Of a stretch of 64,000 bases of DNA, positions 53,272 through 63,368 are shown piece by piece. The stretch covers positions 868,001 to 932,000 of the forward strand of contig NC_135146.1 in the NCBI RefSeq assembly GCF_051014445.1, read 5' to 3'. The translations under genes were made by a program, and so were the position numbers. Each line of letters opens with the position of its first letter. Positions within the stretch are counted from its first letter, which is position 1. Source of the DNA: Colletes latitarsis (lineage: Eukaryota; Arthropoda; Insecta; Hymenoptera; Colletidae). Under the pieces are notes generated by a model, which was not told where the DNA came from, did not search any database, and saw only the letters and a list, made by a program, of their open reading frames with translations.

Positions 53272-53273
53272 TA
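53269..53273 (-). promoter_or_regulatory. TAATG stop-start overlap coupling ORF1 and ORF2
   Basis: The sense strand reads TAATG: TAA ends ORF1 and the last A begins the ATG of ORF2. This pentamer is the known termination-reinitiation arrangement of the silkworm R1-clade element SART1. It implies that ORF2 is made from the same RNA at a fraction of the ORF1 level; that is inference for this element. Confidence 0.85.
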
Positions 53274-56234
53274 TTGGGTCTCACCCGCGGCCTCCTCCAG
53301 GCCTCCCCGTCCAACGTTTTGGGGCGGCTTCGCGCACCCCGGGTCTTTGCCGCCGTACGAGGCCATCACCCCCCTACTAAGGGGCTCTGACCCGCACGGC
53401 GACTGATTTGCCGCTTGCGGTGGGGGTACTGCAGTTCCCCCACCCGAAAACACAACTTCCGAGTTTGTGGAGGTGGAGGGCGCTGAGTCGTTAGGCGCCA
53501 CATCCACCTCCATCATCTCCGTCATCGGTGGGGGTGCGGGTGCACACCCCACCACCTTCACTGCCGCCGCGACAGGTGCTGGGGCGGGAGTAACCCCCGA
53601 CACCACAGCTGGGGACGGCTGGGAACAAGCCGCCCCCTGAACACCCATCGCGACGGACAGCGGTGCCGGCTCAACACCAGCCGGCACCGTGGATGGGGGC
53701 ACACCCACCCCCTTCCCATTCTTCCCCTTCCGTTTGGGGGGACGGCACGCCGCCCCACCCATTCGGTGATCAGCTGGCCGCCCCAAGCCCACACAAAGGG
53801 GACATTTTGGGGCGGCCGTACACTCCCTGGCTGTGTGGGAGGCCCCTCCGCAGCGGTAGCAGAGGCCGCTGCGATCTACGGTGCTGGTGCACCGCTGCCG
53901 GACATGACCGAACTCCAAGCAGCGGTGGCACTGCAGCGGCCTCGCTGCGAGCACCGCCAGCCGGGCCTCGAAGAAGCCGACCATCAAGCGGCCTGACTTC
54001 GCGAGCTTAGTTGCGGCGCGAAGGGGACAGCGGGCCCAGGCGGTGAACATGCCCGAGCTGTCCCGGCGGAGGTCACCAACGTTGACCTCCGCAGCGCCGC
54101 AACCCCCGGCTGTGGCAAGGGCCTCCCTGACAGTCTGCTGGGTGGCTGCCTCCGACAGGCCGGAAATACGTATCTCGGCCTGTTTTTGGGGGCAAGCCAC
54201 CCTAACACCCTCCACCTGGAGGGCCCCCTCGAGACGCGCCCTTAGGGCGATCGCCTTCTCTTTTCCCTTTTCACCGGGGATCGCTAATAAAAGCGCCCCG
54301 GTGACCGCCCTGGTGGGCCGCATCCCGGTGATCCCGAGATCACTGCAGATCTCGGGCATCACCCGATTGAGGAGGGGGCCCAATTCTCCCTCCCGTCCCG
54401 TGGCGGCGGTCACCGAGACTGCCGCATTTTTCGGCAGCCTCGGTAACTTGACCGCCGCATGCTGGGCGCCATGCTTACTCTTACAGCCAGCCGCTGTATT
54501 GGTGGCTGGCCGTCTGGCTGCGGGTGTTTTCCCGCCCTTAGGGGAGGATGTGGCAGCAGCCGCACCCTTCTCGCCGTCCTTCTTCTTGCCCCTCTTGACT
54601 ACCGCAGCCCAGGATCCCTGCCCATCTTTGGTGGTGTCTGGGGCAGGGATGGACTTCGCGTCGTTGTCCTTGTCGGGCCGAGCGGTCTTGCCACTATCTG
54701 ACTTGGAAGGTGGAGGAGGGGCACTTTGAGCAGCCTTAGCTGGCGCCTTCGGCTTCGCCACTGCAGCACTATCAGCCGCCGGTGTGCGACAATGCACCTT
54801 GCCAGCAGCCTTCTTCCCCAGAGTTGGTTGCTTGGTTGCCGCAAGCACTTTCACGGGGGCAGACGCGCCTCCAAAATTCGCCACCGCGGCCGCTTTCGTC
54901 CTCCTGCTGGTCGTATCCGTCCCTGCCGGCTTAGAACGTTTCGACGTGGTCGGCGGGGCGGCGGTTGCCCCCACGGATGGACATGGAGGAACCGGGCTTT
55001 TCCCCAGTGGCGGGCGGGACACTGCTCGCCAAACCGCTTCCAACCGAGCTTCGACCCGGTCCTCTACGGCCGCTATCTGCCCCGCCATCGCGGAAACCCT
55101 TTTGACAACCTCGGTCATCATGACCACTAAAGGGTTTCCGGACGCGGAGCTCTCCTGCTCAGGTGGGTCGGGCCGAACTGCAGGGGACGGTCCGGGTGCC
55201 GCCGGCTCGACTTCCATATCCGTGTCCCCCCCGGCAAAGGTGGACGGAAGAAGATCTTTCCGCCGTGGCCGGGGGACACAGGGCAATTGGTGGTCCGGCG
55301 GTGTCTCGCCGGCCACCTCCTCTCCCGCTTTCAGCAGCCTCCGCTGCTCCTCTTTGTACCTCAGGCGGCCCACTTCCCGCCTGAGGTGCTCCAGCTCCCT
55401 GTCCTTAACCCTGACAGTTTCGGACAGGGTGGTGGCGGTGGAATCGGCCACCTCCAGCCTCTTCTCGAGAGCCTTCGCCCTCTTCTCCCATTCGCCTTGG
55501 CGAATGACAACCTCCCGGGCCGGCCTATTCGGGTTTTCGGCGCGGTCAGCTCTGCCGTGCAGCTCTTCGGCGCTGACCAACGCCACCCGCGCAGCCAAAC
55601 GTAGGCCGCGGATGTCCGTCGTCTTCAGGTGACTCGCGGTGTCTGCCACCCTGACGACGGACTCCAGCTGCTCCTTCAGCCGGCCCAGCAGCTCGTCCAG
55701 CTTCATGACCTCCGCTATATTGCGGAGGTCCGCCTGCTTGGGGAGATGTTTCATCCCCGGACCCAACTTTTTTGGGTCCACGAATATACCCCTAGGTCTT
55801 CTCGGCCCAGGGCCCTTCCGCTTCCGCTTACCGGGTTCAAAACCCTCTTCGCTTGAGTCGGCGCTCGAATGACGAGGCGCCCACTCGTCGCCGTCCTCGG
55901 ACTCGCCGTCGAGAAGGGTGAAAGTCTCCCCGATGCTCGGCGTCGTCCCCTCGGCATCATGCCTTTTGCAGGGAGGAGATTCCCTCCCAGCCTTACGCCA
56001 CTCTGCGACATTTAGCCGCTCCAGGCTGACTCTAGGGGCGGGGCTGGCTCTCAGAAGGCCAACCTCACCCTCCAGGCGGATCCCCGGCGGAGGATTTACT
56101 ACCTCCACACTCCTGACCGCGGGTTTCACCCCACCAGGATGTGGTCCATTTGTTCCATTGCCGATTGCCGATTCGTGTGCCAGTCCGTTATCAATGTTGC
56201 CAGTCCTTTCATTGTTAAATTGATTAAGTTCCAT
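53271..56234 (-). CDS. ORF1, Gag-like nucleic-acid-binding protein of R1-clade retrotransposon
   Basis: The 987-aa protein likely packages element RNA and guides it to its target. An acidic N-terminal part is followed by a basic patch GKRKRKGPGPRRPRG (135-149, possible nuclear signal), a predicted coiled coil (about 243-308), a second short helix-rich segment (about 368-405), a long Ala/Lys/Pro-rich linker (about 410-600), a folded region with RRM-like R1 Gag character (about 605-765), then three zinc knuckles: 769-782 and 792-805 (both CX2CX4HX4C) and 811-830 (CX2CX8HX6C), and a Pro/Ala-rich tail. The first ATG is secure: an in-frame TAA lies one codon upstream (56238-56240). At 987 aa it is longer than the R1-clade ORF1 proteins I know, mainly from the linker and tail. 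The stop overlaps the ORF2 start. Confidence 0.93.
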   Translation of the reverse strand: MELNQFNNERTGNIDNGLAHESAIGNGTNGPHPGGVKPAVRSVEVVNPPPGIRLEGEVGLLRASPAPRVSLERLNVAEWRKAGRESPPCKRHDAEGTTPSIGETFTLLDGESEDGDEWAPRHSSADSSEEGFEPGKRKRKGPGPRRPRGIFVDPKKLGPGMKHLPKQADLRNIAEVMKLDELLGRLKEQLESVVRVADTASHLKTTDIRGLRLAARVALVSAEELHGRADRAENPNRPAREVVIRQGEWEKRAKALEKRLEVADSTATTLSETVRVKDRELEHLRREVGRLRYKEEQRRLLKAGEEVAGETPPDHQLPCVPRPRRKDLLPSTFAGGDTDMEVEPAAPGPSPAVRPDPPEQESSASGNPLVVMMTEVVKRVSAMAGQIAAVEDRVEARLEAVWRAVSRPPLGKSPVPPCPSVGATAAPPTTSKRSKPAGTDTTSRRTKAAAVANFGGASAPVKVLAATKQPTLGKKAAGKVHCRTPAADSAAVAKPKAPAKAAQSAPPPPSKSDSGKTARPDKDNDAKSIPAPDTTKDGQGSWAAVVKRGKKKDGEKGAAAATSSPKGGKTPAARRPATNTAAGCKSKHGAQHAAVKLPRLPKNAAVSVTAATGREGELGPLLNRVMPEICSDLGITGMRPTRAVTGALLLAIPGEKGKEKAIALRARLEGALQVEGVRVACPQKQAEIRISGLSEAATQQTVREALATAGGCGAAEVNVGDLRRDSSGMFTAWARCPLRAATKLAKSGRLMVGFFEARLAVLAARPLQCHRCLEFGHVRQRCTSTVDRSGLCYRCGGASHTARECTAAPKCPLCVGLGRPADHRMGGAACRPPKRKGKNGKGVGVPPSTVPAGVEPAPLSVAMGVQGAACSQPSPAVVSGVTPAPAPVAAAVKVVGCAPAPPPMTEMMEVDVAPNDSAPSTSTNSEVVFSGGGTAVPPPQAANQSPCGSEPLSRGVMASYGGKDPGCAKPPQNVGRGGLEEAAGETQ

Positions 56235-56306
56235 AATTTATCCCACGAGAGTGGTCGGAAAATAGGTCACCCCAGGCAGAGCCGCCTTGCCTCGGGAAGC
56301 CTAATA

Positions 56307-56335
56307 CTCCGGGGGTTCGGCAGGTGCCCCCGGAG
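56307..56335 (-). other. Perfect 9-bp hairpin in 5' leader
   Basis: CTCCGGGGG (56307-56315) pairs with CCCCCGGAG (56327-56335) across an 11-nt loop, about 75 nt upstream of the ORF1 ATG. Its GC-rich stem would be stable in the RNA. Confidence 0.6.
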
Positions 56336-56465
56336 GTGGTCGCTAGGGATTGGGCCTTCTCTCCCAACCATGCATCCCATCGCCGCGCACCATAACTTAG
56401 GATTAGAGGGTAATTTATAGAGTTACCATCCTCACGGCCCAGGCGGTTAAGCCAAGGCCCCCGTT

Positions 56466-56540
56466 CCTCCTGCCGTCACGTACCATTCACAAAACCAAAA
56501 ATGGAGTTGTGAATGGGTCGTTGCGACGACCAACAGGAGG
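56466..56540 (-). other. Branched inverted-repeat structure in 5' leader
   Basis: An outer 7-bp stem (56466-56472 CCTCCTG with 56534-56540 CAGGAGG) encloses a perfect 10-bp stem (56483-56492 CCATTCACAA with 56507-56516 TTGTGAATGG) and a small GTCGT/ACGAC hairpin (56517-56530). It forms a compact three-way fold on paper. Confidence 0.55.
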
Positions 56541-56565
56541 CTTACGGTGTGATTAGCATCAGGTA

Positions 56566-56624
56566 CCTCGGGGTCGCTACGCCCCGTACTGCGCCGGACA
56601 CCTGGCCGGACACAGCCCCTGAGG
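56566..56624 (-). other. 5'-terminal foldback of the element
   Basis: In sense orientation, nucleotides 4-12 (CCTC, A, GGGG) can pair with CCCCGAGG at + 56566-56573, with a single bulged A. A competing local hairpin CGGGG/CCCCG lies inside. A 5' end that starts with a long stem recalls the HDV-like ribozymes of R2 and other non-LTR elements, but I could not match the conserved core. Confidence 0.4.
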
Positions 56625-56627
56625 GAA

Positions 56628-56642
56628 GCATAACCCAGACCT
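56628..56642 (+). repeat. Target site duplication, right copy
   Basis: GCATAACCCAGACCT immediately follows the 5' end of the element and leads into the next satellite unit. It is a perfect match to 49608-49622. Confidence 0.93.
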
Positions 56643-59600
56643 AACCCAGACCTAACCGGTGTTATCCTGTGAAATATTGATCGAAACCAGGTTTAATTGA
56701 CTGCTTCAGTGTGTTACCACATTACTACATGATTCAAACACGAAAAAAACCCAGGGTCTGGCCAACAAGTATGCGAAGAAGGCAAAATCATGAGCCAGAT
56801 GCGGGCATAACCCAGACCTAACCCAGACCTAACCGGTGTTATCCTCTGAAATATTGATCGAAACCAGGTTTAATTGACTGCTTCAGTGTGTTACCACATT
56901 ACTACGTGATTCAACCACGGAAAATACCCAGGATCTGGCCAACATGTTTGCGAAAATGGCGAAAGTATAAGCCAGATGCGGGCATAACCCAGACCTAACC
57001 CAGACCTAACCGGTGTTATCCTCTAAAATATTGATCGAAACCAGGTTTAATAGACTGCTTCAGTGTGTTACCACATTACTACGTGATTCAAACACGGAAA
57101 ATACCCAGGATCTGGCCAACAAGTATGCGAAGAAGGCAAAATCATGAGCCAGATGCGGGCATAACCCAGACCTAACCCAGACCTAACCGGTGTTATCCTC
57201 TAAAATATTGATCGAAACCAGGTTTAATTGACAGCTTCAGTGTGTTACCACATTACTACGTGATTCAAACACGAAAAAAACCCAGGATCTGGCCAACAAG
57301 TATGCGAAGAAGGCAAAATCATGAGCCAGATGCGGGCATATCCCGGACCTAACCCAGACCTAACCGGTGTTATCCTCTAAAATATTGATCGAAACCAGGT
57401 TTAATTGACTGCTTCAGTGTGTTATCACATTCCTACGTGATTCAAACACGAAAAAAACCCAGGATCTGACCAACAAGTATGCGAAGAAGGCGAAAGTATA
57501 AGCCAGATGCGCGCATTTCCCAGACCTAACCCAGACCTAACCGGCGTTATCCTCTAAAATATTGATCGAAACCAGGTTTAATTGACTGCTTCAGTGTGTT
57601 ACCACATTACTACGTGTTTCAACCACGAAAAAAACCCAGGATCTGGCCAACAAGTATGCGAAGAAGGCAAAATCATGAGCCAGATGCGGGCATATCCCGG
57701 ACCTAACCCAGACCTAACCGGTGTTATCCTCTAAAATATTGATCGAAACCAGGTTTAATTGACTGCTTCAGTGTGTTACCACATTCCTACGTGATTCAAA
57801 CACGAAAAAAACCCAGGATCCGACCAACAAGTATGCGAAGAAGGCGAAAGTATAAGCCAGATGCGCGCATTTCCCAGACCTAACCCAGACCTAACCGGCG
57901 TTATCCTCTAAAATATTGATCGAAACCAGGTTTAATTGACTGCTTCAGTGTATTACCACATTACTACGTGATTCAAACACGGAAAAAACCCAGGATCTGG
58001 CCAACAAGTATGCGAAGAAGGCAAAATCATGAGCCAGATGCGGGCATATCCCGGACCTAACCCGGACCTAACCGGTGTTATCCTCTAAAATATTGATCGA
58101 AACCAGGTTTAATTGACTGCTTCAGTGTGTTACCACATTCCTACGTGATTCAAACACGAAAAAACCCCAGGATCTGGCCAACAAGTATGCGAAGAAGGCA
58201 AAATCATGAGCTAGATGCGGGCATAACCCAGACCTAACCCAGACCTAACCGGTGTTATCCTCTAAAATATTGATCGAAACCAGGTTTAATTGACTGCTTC
58301 AGTGTGTTACCACATTACTACGTGATTCAAACACGGAAAATACCCAGAATCTGGCCAACATGTTTGCGAAAATGGCGAAAGTATAAGCCAGATGCGCGCA
58401 AATCCCAGACCTAACCCAGACCTAACCGGTGTTATCCTCTAAAATATTGATCGAAACCGGGTTTAATTGACTGCTTGAGTGTGTTACCACATTCCTACGT
58501 GATTCAAACACGAAAAAACCCCAGGATCTGACCAACAAGTATGCGAAGAAGGCGAAAGTATAAGCCAGATGCGCGCATTTCCCGGACCTAACCCAGACCT
58601 AACCGGCGTTATCCTCTAAAATATTGATCGAAACCAGGTTTAATTGACTGCTTCAGTGTGTTACCACATTACTACGTGATTCAACCACGAAAAAAACCCA
58701 GGATCTGGCCAACAAGTATGCGAAGAAGGCAAAATCATGAGCCAGATGCGGGCATATCCCGGACCTAACCCTGACCTAACCGGTGTTATCCTCTAAAATA
58801 TTGATCGAAACCAGGTTTAATTGACTGCTTCAGTGTGTTACCACATTCCTACGTGATTCAAACACGAAAAAAACCCAGGATCTGGCCAACAAGTTTGCGA
58901 AAAAGGCGAAGGTATAAGCCAGATGCGCGCAAATCCCAGTCCTAACCCAGACCTAACCGGCGTTATCCACTAAAATATTGATCGAAACCAGGTTTAATTG
59001 ACTGCTTCAGTGTGTTACCACATTCCTACGTGATTCAAACACGAAAAAAACCCAGGATCTGGCCAACAAGTATGCGAAGAAGGCAAAATCATGAGCCAGA
59101 TGCGGGCATAACCCAGACCTAACCCAGACCTAACCGGTGTTATCCTCTAAAATATTGATCGAAACCAGGTTTAATTGACTGCTTCAGTGTGTTACCACAT
59201 TACTACGTGATTCAACCACGAAAAAAACCCAGGATCTGGCCAACAAGTATGCGAAGAAGGCAAAATCATGAGCCAGATGCGGGCAAAACCCAGACCTAAC
59301 CCAGACCTAACCGGTGTTATCCTCTGAAATATTGATCGAAACCAGGTTTAGTTGACTGCTTCAGTGTGTTACCACATTACTACATGATTCAAACACGAAA
59401 AAAACCCAGGATCTGGCCAACAAGTATGCGAAGAAGGCAAAATCATGAGCCAGATGCGGGCATAACCCAGACCTAACCCAGACCTAACCGGTGTTATCCT
59501 CTAAAATATTGATCGAAACCAGGTTTAATTGACTGCTTCAGTGTGTTACCACATTACTACGTGATTCAAACACGGAAAATACCCAGGATCTGGCCAACAT

Positions 59601-62600
59601 GTTTGCGAAAATGGCGAAAGTATGAGCCAGATGCGCGCAAATCCCAGACCTAACCCAGACCTAACCGGTGTTATCCTCTAAAATATTGATCGAAACCAGG
59701 TTTAATTGACTGCTTCAGTGTGTTACCACATTCCTACGTGATTCAAACACGAAAAAACCCCAGGATCTGACCAACAAGTATGCGAAGAAGGCGAAAGTAT
59801 AAGCCAGATGCGCGCATTTCCCAGACCTAACCCAGACCTAACCGGCGTTATCCTCTAAAATATTGATCGAAACCAGGTTTAAGTGACTGCTTCAGTGTGT
59901 TACCACATTACTACGCGATTCAACCACGAAAAAAACCCAGGATCTGGCCAACAAGTATGCGAAGAAGGCAAAATCATGAGCCAGATGCGGGCATATCCCG
60001 GACCTAACCCTGACCTAACCGGTGTTATCCTCTAAAATATTGATCGAAACCAGGTTTAATTGACTGCTTCAGTGTGTTACCACATTCCTACGTGATTCAA
60101 ACACGAAAAAAACCCAGGATCTGACCAACAAGTATGCGAAGAAGGCGAAAGTATAAGCCAGATGCGCGCATTTCCCAGACCTAACCCAGACCTAACCGGC
60201 GTTATCCTCTAAAATATTGATCGAAACCAGGTTTAATTGACTGCTTCAGTGTGTTACCACATTACTACGTGATTCAAACACGAAAAAAATCCAGGATCTG
60301 GCCAACAAGTATGCGAAGAAGGCAAAATCATGAGCCAGATGCGGGCATATCCCGGACCTATCCCAGACCTAACCGGTGTTATCCTCTAAAATATTGATCG
60401 AAACCAGGTTTAATTGACTGGTTCAGTGTGTTACCACATTACTACGTGATTCAAACACGAAAAAACCCCAGGATCTGGCCAACAAGTATGCGAAGAAGGC
60501 AAAATCATGAGCTAGATGCGGGCATAACCCAGACCTAACCCAGACCTCACCGGTGTTATCCTCTAAAATATTGATCGAAACCAGGTTTTATTGACTGCTT
60601 CAGTGTATTACCACATTACTACGTGATTCAAACACGGAAAAAACCCAGGATCTGGCCAACAAGTATGCGAAGAAGGCAAAATCATGTGCCAGATGCGGGC
60701 ATAACCCAGACCTAACCCAGACCTAACCGGCGTTATCCTCTGAAATATTGATCGAAACCAGGTTTAATTGACTGCATCAGAGTGTTACCACATTACTACG
60801 TGATTCAAACACGAAAAATACCCAGGATCTGGCCAAGAAGTTTGCGAAAAAGGCGAAAGTATAAGCCAGATGCGCGCAAATCCCAGACCTAGCCCAGACC
60901 TAACCGGTGTTATCCTCTAAAATATTGATCGAAACCAGGTTTTATTGACTGCTTCAGTGTGTTACCACATTACTACGTGATTCAAACACGGAATAAACCC
61001 AGGATCTGGCCAACAAGTTTGCGAAAAAGGCGAAGGTATAAGCCAGATGCGCGCAAATCCCAGACCTAACCCAGACCTAACCGGTGTTATCCTCTAAAAT
61101 ATTGATCGAAACCAGGTTTAATTGACTGCTTCAGTGTGTTACCACATTACTACGTGATTCAAACACGGGAAATACCCAGGATCTGGCCAACAAGTATGCG
61201 AAGAAGGCAAAATCATGAGCCAGATGCGGGCATAACCCAGACCTAACCCAGACCTAACCGGTGTTATCCTCTAAAATATTGATCGAAACCAGGTTTAATT
61301 GACTGCTTCAGTGTGTTACCACATTACTACGTGATTCAACCACGAAAAAAACCCAGGATCTGGCCAACAAGTATGCGAAGAAGGCAAAATCATGAGCCAG
61401 ATGCGGGCAAAACCCAGACCTAACCCAGACCTAACCGGTGTTATCCTCTGAAATATTGATCGAAACCAGGTTTAATTGACTGCTTCAGTGTGTTACCACA
61501 TTACTACATGATTCAAACACGGAAAATACCCGGGATCTGGCCAACAAGTTTGCGAAAAAGGCGAAAGTATAAGCCAGATGCGCGCAAATCCAAGACCTAA
61601 CCCAGACCTAACCGGTGTTATCCTCTAAAATATTGATCGAAACTAGGTTTAATTGACTGCTTCAGTGTGTTACCACATTACTACGTGATTCAAACACGGA
61701 AAATACCCAGGATCTGGCCAACAAGTATGCGAAGAAGGCAAAATCATGAGCCAGATGCGGGCATAACCCAGACCTAACCCAGACCTAACCGGTGTTATCC
61801 TCTAAAATATTGATCGAAACCAGGTTTAATTGACTGCTTCAGTGTGTTACCACATTACTACGTGATTCAAACACGGAAAATACCCGGGATCTGGCCAACA
61901 AGTTTGCGAAAAAGGCGAAAGTATAAGCCAGATGCGCGCAAATCCCAGACCTAACCCAGACCTAACCGGTGTTATCCTCTAAAATATTAATCGAAACCAG
62001 GTTTAATTGACTGCTTCAGTGTGTTACCACATTACTACGTGATTCAAACACGAAAAAAATCCAGGATCTGGCCAACAAGTATGCGAAGAAGGTAAAATCA
62101 TGAGCCAGATGCGGGCATATCCCGGACCTAACCCAGACCTAACCGGTGTTATCCTCTGAAATATTGATCGAAACCAGGTTTAATTAACTGCTTCAGTGTG
62201 TTACCACATTACTACGTGATTCAAACACGGAAAATACCCAGGATCTGGCCAACAAGTTTGCGAAAAAGGCGAATGTATAAGCCAGATGCGCGCATTTCCC
62301 AGACCTAACCCGGACCTAACCGGTGTTATCCTCTAAAATATTGATCGAAACCAGGTTTAATTGACTGCTTCAGTGTATTACCACATTACTACGTGATTCA
62401 AACACGAAAAAAACCCAGGATCTGGCCAACAAGTTTGCGAAAAAGGCGAAAGTATAAGCCAGATGCGCGCATTTCCCAGACCTAACCCAGACCTAACCGG
62501 TGTTATCGTCTGAAATATTGATCGAAACCAGGTTTAATTGACTGCTTCAGTGTGTTACCACATTGCTACGTGATTCAAACACGGAAAATACCCAGGATCT

Positions 62601-63353
62601 GGCCAACAAGTTTGCGAAAAAGGCGAATGTATAAGCCAGATGCGCGCATTTCCCAGACCTAACCCAGACCTAACCGGTGTTATCCTCTGAAATATTAATC
62701 GAAACCAGGTTTAATTGACTGCTTCAGTGTGTTACCACATTAGTACGTGATTCAAACACGAAAAAAATCCAGGATCTGGCCAACAAGTATGCGAAGAAGG
62801 CAAAATCATGAGCCAGATGCGGGCATATCCCGGACCTAACCCAGACCTAACCGGTGTTATCCTCTGAAATATTGATCGAAACCAGGTTTAATTCACTGCT
62901 TCAGTGTGGTACCACATTACTGCGTTATTCAAACCGGAAAAAAACCCAGGATCTAGCCAACAAGTTTGCGAAAAATGCGAAAGTATAAGCCAGATGCGCG
63001 CAAATCCCAGACCTAACCCAGACCTAACCGGTGTTATCCTGTGAAATATTGATCGAAACCAGGTTTAATTGACTGCTTCAGTGTGTTACCACATTACTAC
63101 GTGATTCAAACACGAAAAAAACTCAGGATCTGGCCAACAAGTATGCGAAGAAGGCAAAATCATGAGCCAGATGCGGGCATAACCCAGACCTAACCCAGAC
63201 CTAACCGGTGTTATCCTCTAAAATATTGATCGAAACCAGGTTTAATTGACTGCTTCAGTGTATTACCACATTACTACGTGATTCAAACACGAAAAAAACC
63301 CAGCATCTGGCCAACAAGTATGCGAAGAAGGCAAAATCATGAGCCAGATGCGG

Positions 63354-63368
63354 GCATAACCCAGACCT
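63354..63368 (+). repeat. Second uninterrupted paralogue of the insertion site
   Basis: The same 15 bases with the same rare neighbours (CAGCATCTGG upstream at 63301, CCTGTGAAA downstream) lie here without an insert. Confidence 0.9.

Larger units (their letters stand above)
49623..56627 (-). mobile_element. Full-length R1-clade non-LTR retrotransposon
   Basis: This is a 7005-bp insert on the minus strand, bounded by a 15-bp target site duplication and ending in poly(A). In sense orientation it has a 393-nt leader, ORF1 (Gag-like), ORF2 (endonuclease plus reverse transcriptase), a 3' UTR and A21. An APE-type endonuclease at the ORF2 start, the YADD reverse transcriptase box, a C-terminal CCHC after the RT, no RNase H, and three CCHC knuckles at the end of ORF1 are together typical of the R1 clade (R1, TRAS, SART, Waldo). 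The insert is visibly GC-rich against an AT-richer satellite. Both ORFs are open from start to stop, so it may be competent. The family name within R1 cannot be settled by eye; its site and stop-start overlap point to the TRAS/SART side. Confidence 0.95.
56235..56627 (-). other. 5' leader of the retrotransposon
   Basis: These 393 nt precede ORF1 in sense orientation and begin TTCCCTCAGGGG directly at the target duplication. Several upstream ATGs are present, followed by an in-frame stop just before the ORF1 ATG. The leader holds several inverted repeats, listed separately, and a direct repeat of GTGTCCGGC near the 5' end. R1-type elements have internal promoters or rely on host read-through; I see no recognisable core promoter. 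Confidence 0.75.

Noticed and set aside
52774..53406. 210-aa plus-strand open frame opposite the endonuclease region
   Set aside because: It overlaps the conserved endonuclease domain on the other strand and has no motif of its own.
54784..55632. 282-aa plus-strand open frame opposite ORF1
   Set aside because: It is antisense to a well-supported Gag-like ORF with zinc knuckles; Ser/Arg-rich shadow with no recognisable domain.
49623..56627. Endogenous virus or LTR retrotransposon
   Set aside because: There are no terminal repeats, integrase or protease; poly(A), APE endonuclease and target duplication mark a non-LTR element.
49623..56627. Canonical R1 insertion in 28S rDNA
   Set aside because: Flanks are satellite on both sides, and no rRNA sequence is recognisable in the window.
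56566..56627. Firm call of an HDV-like ribozyme at the 5' end
   Set aside because: A 5' stem can be drawn, but the nested double pseudoknot and conserved core could not be matched by eye; kept only as a hypothesis.
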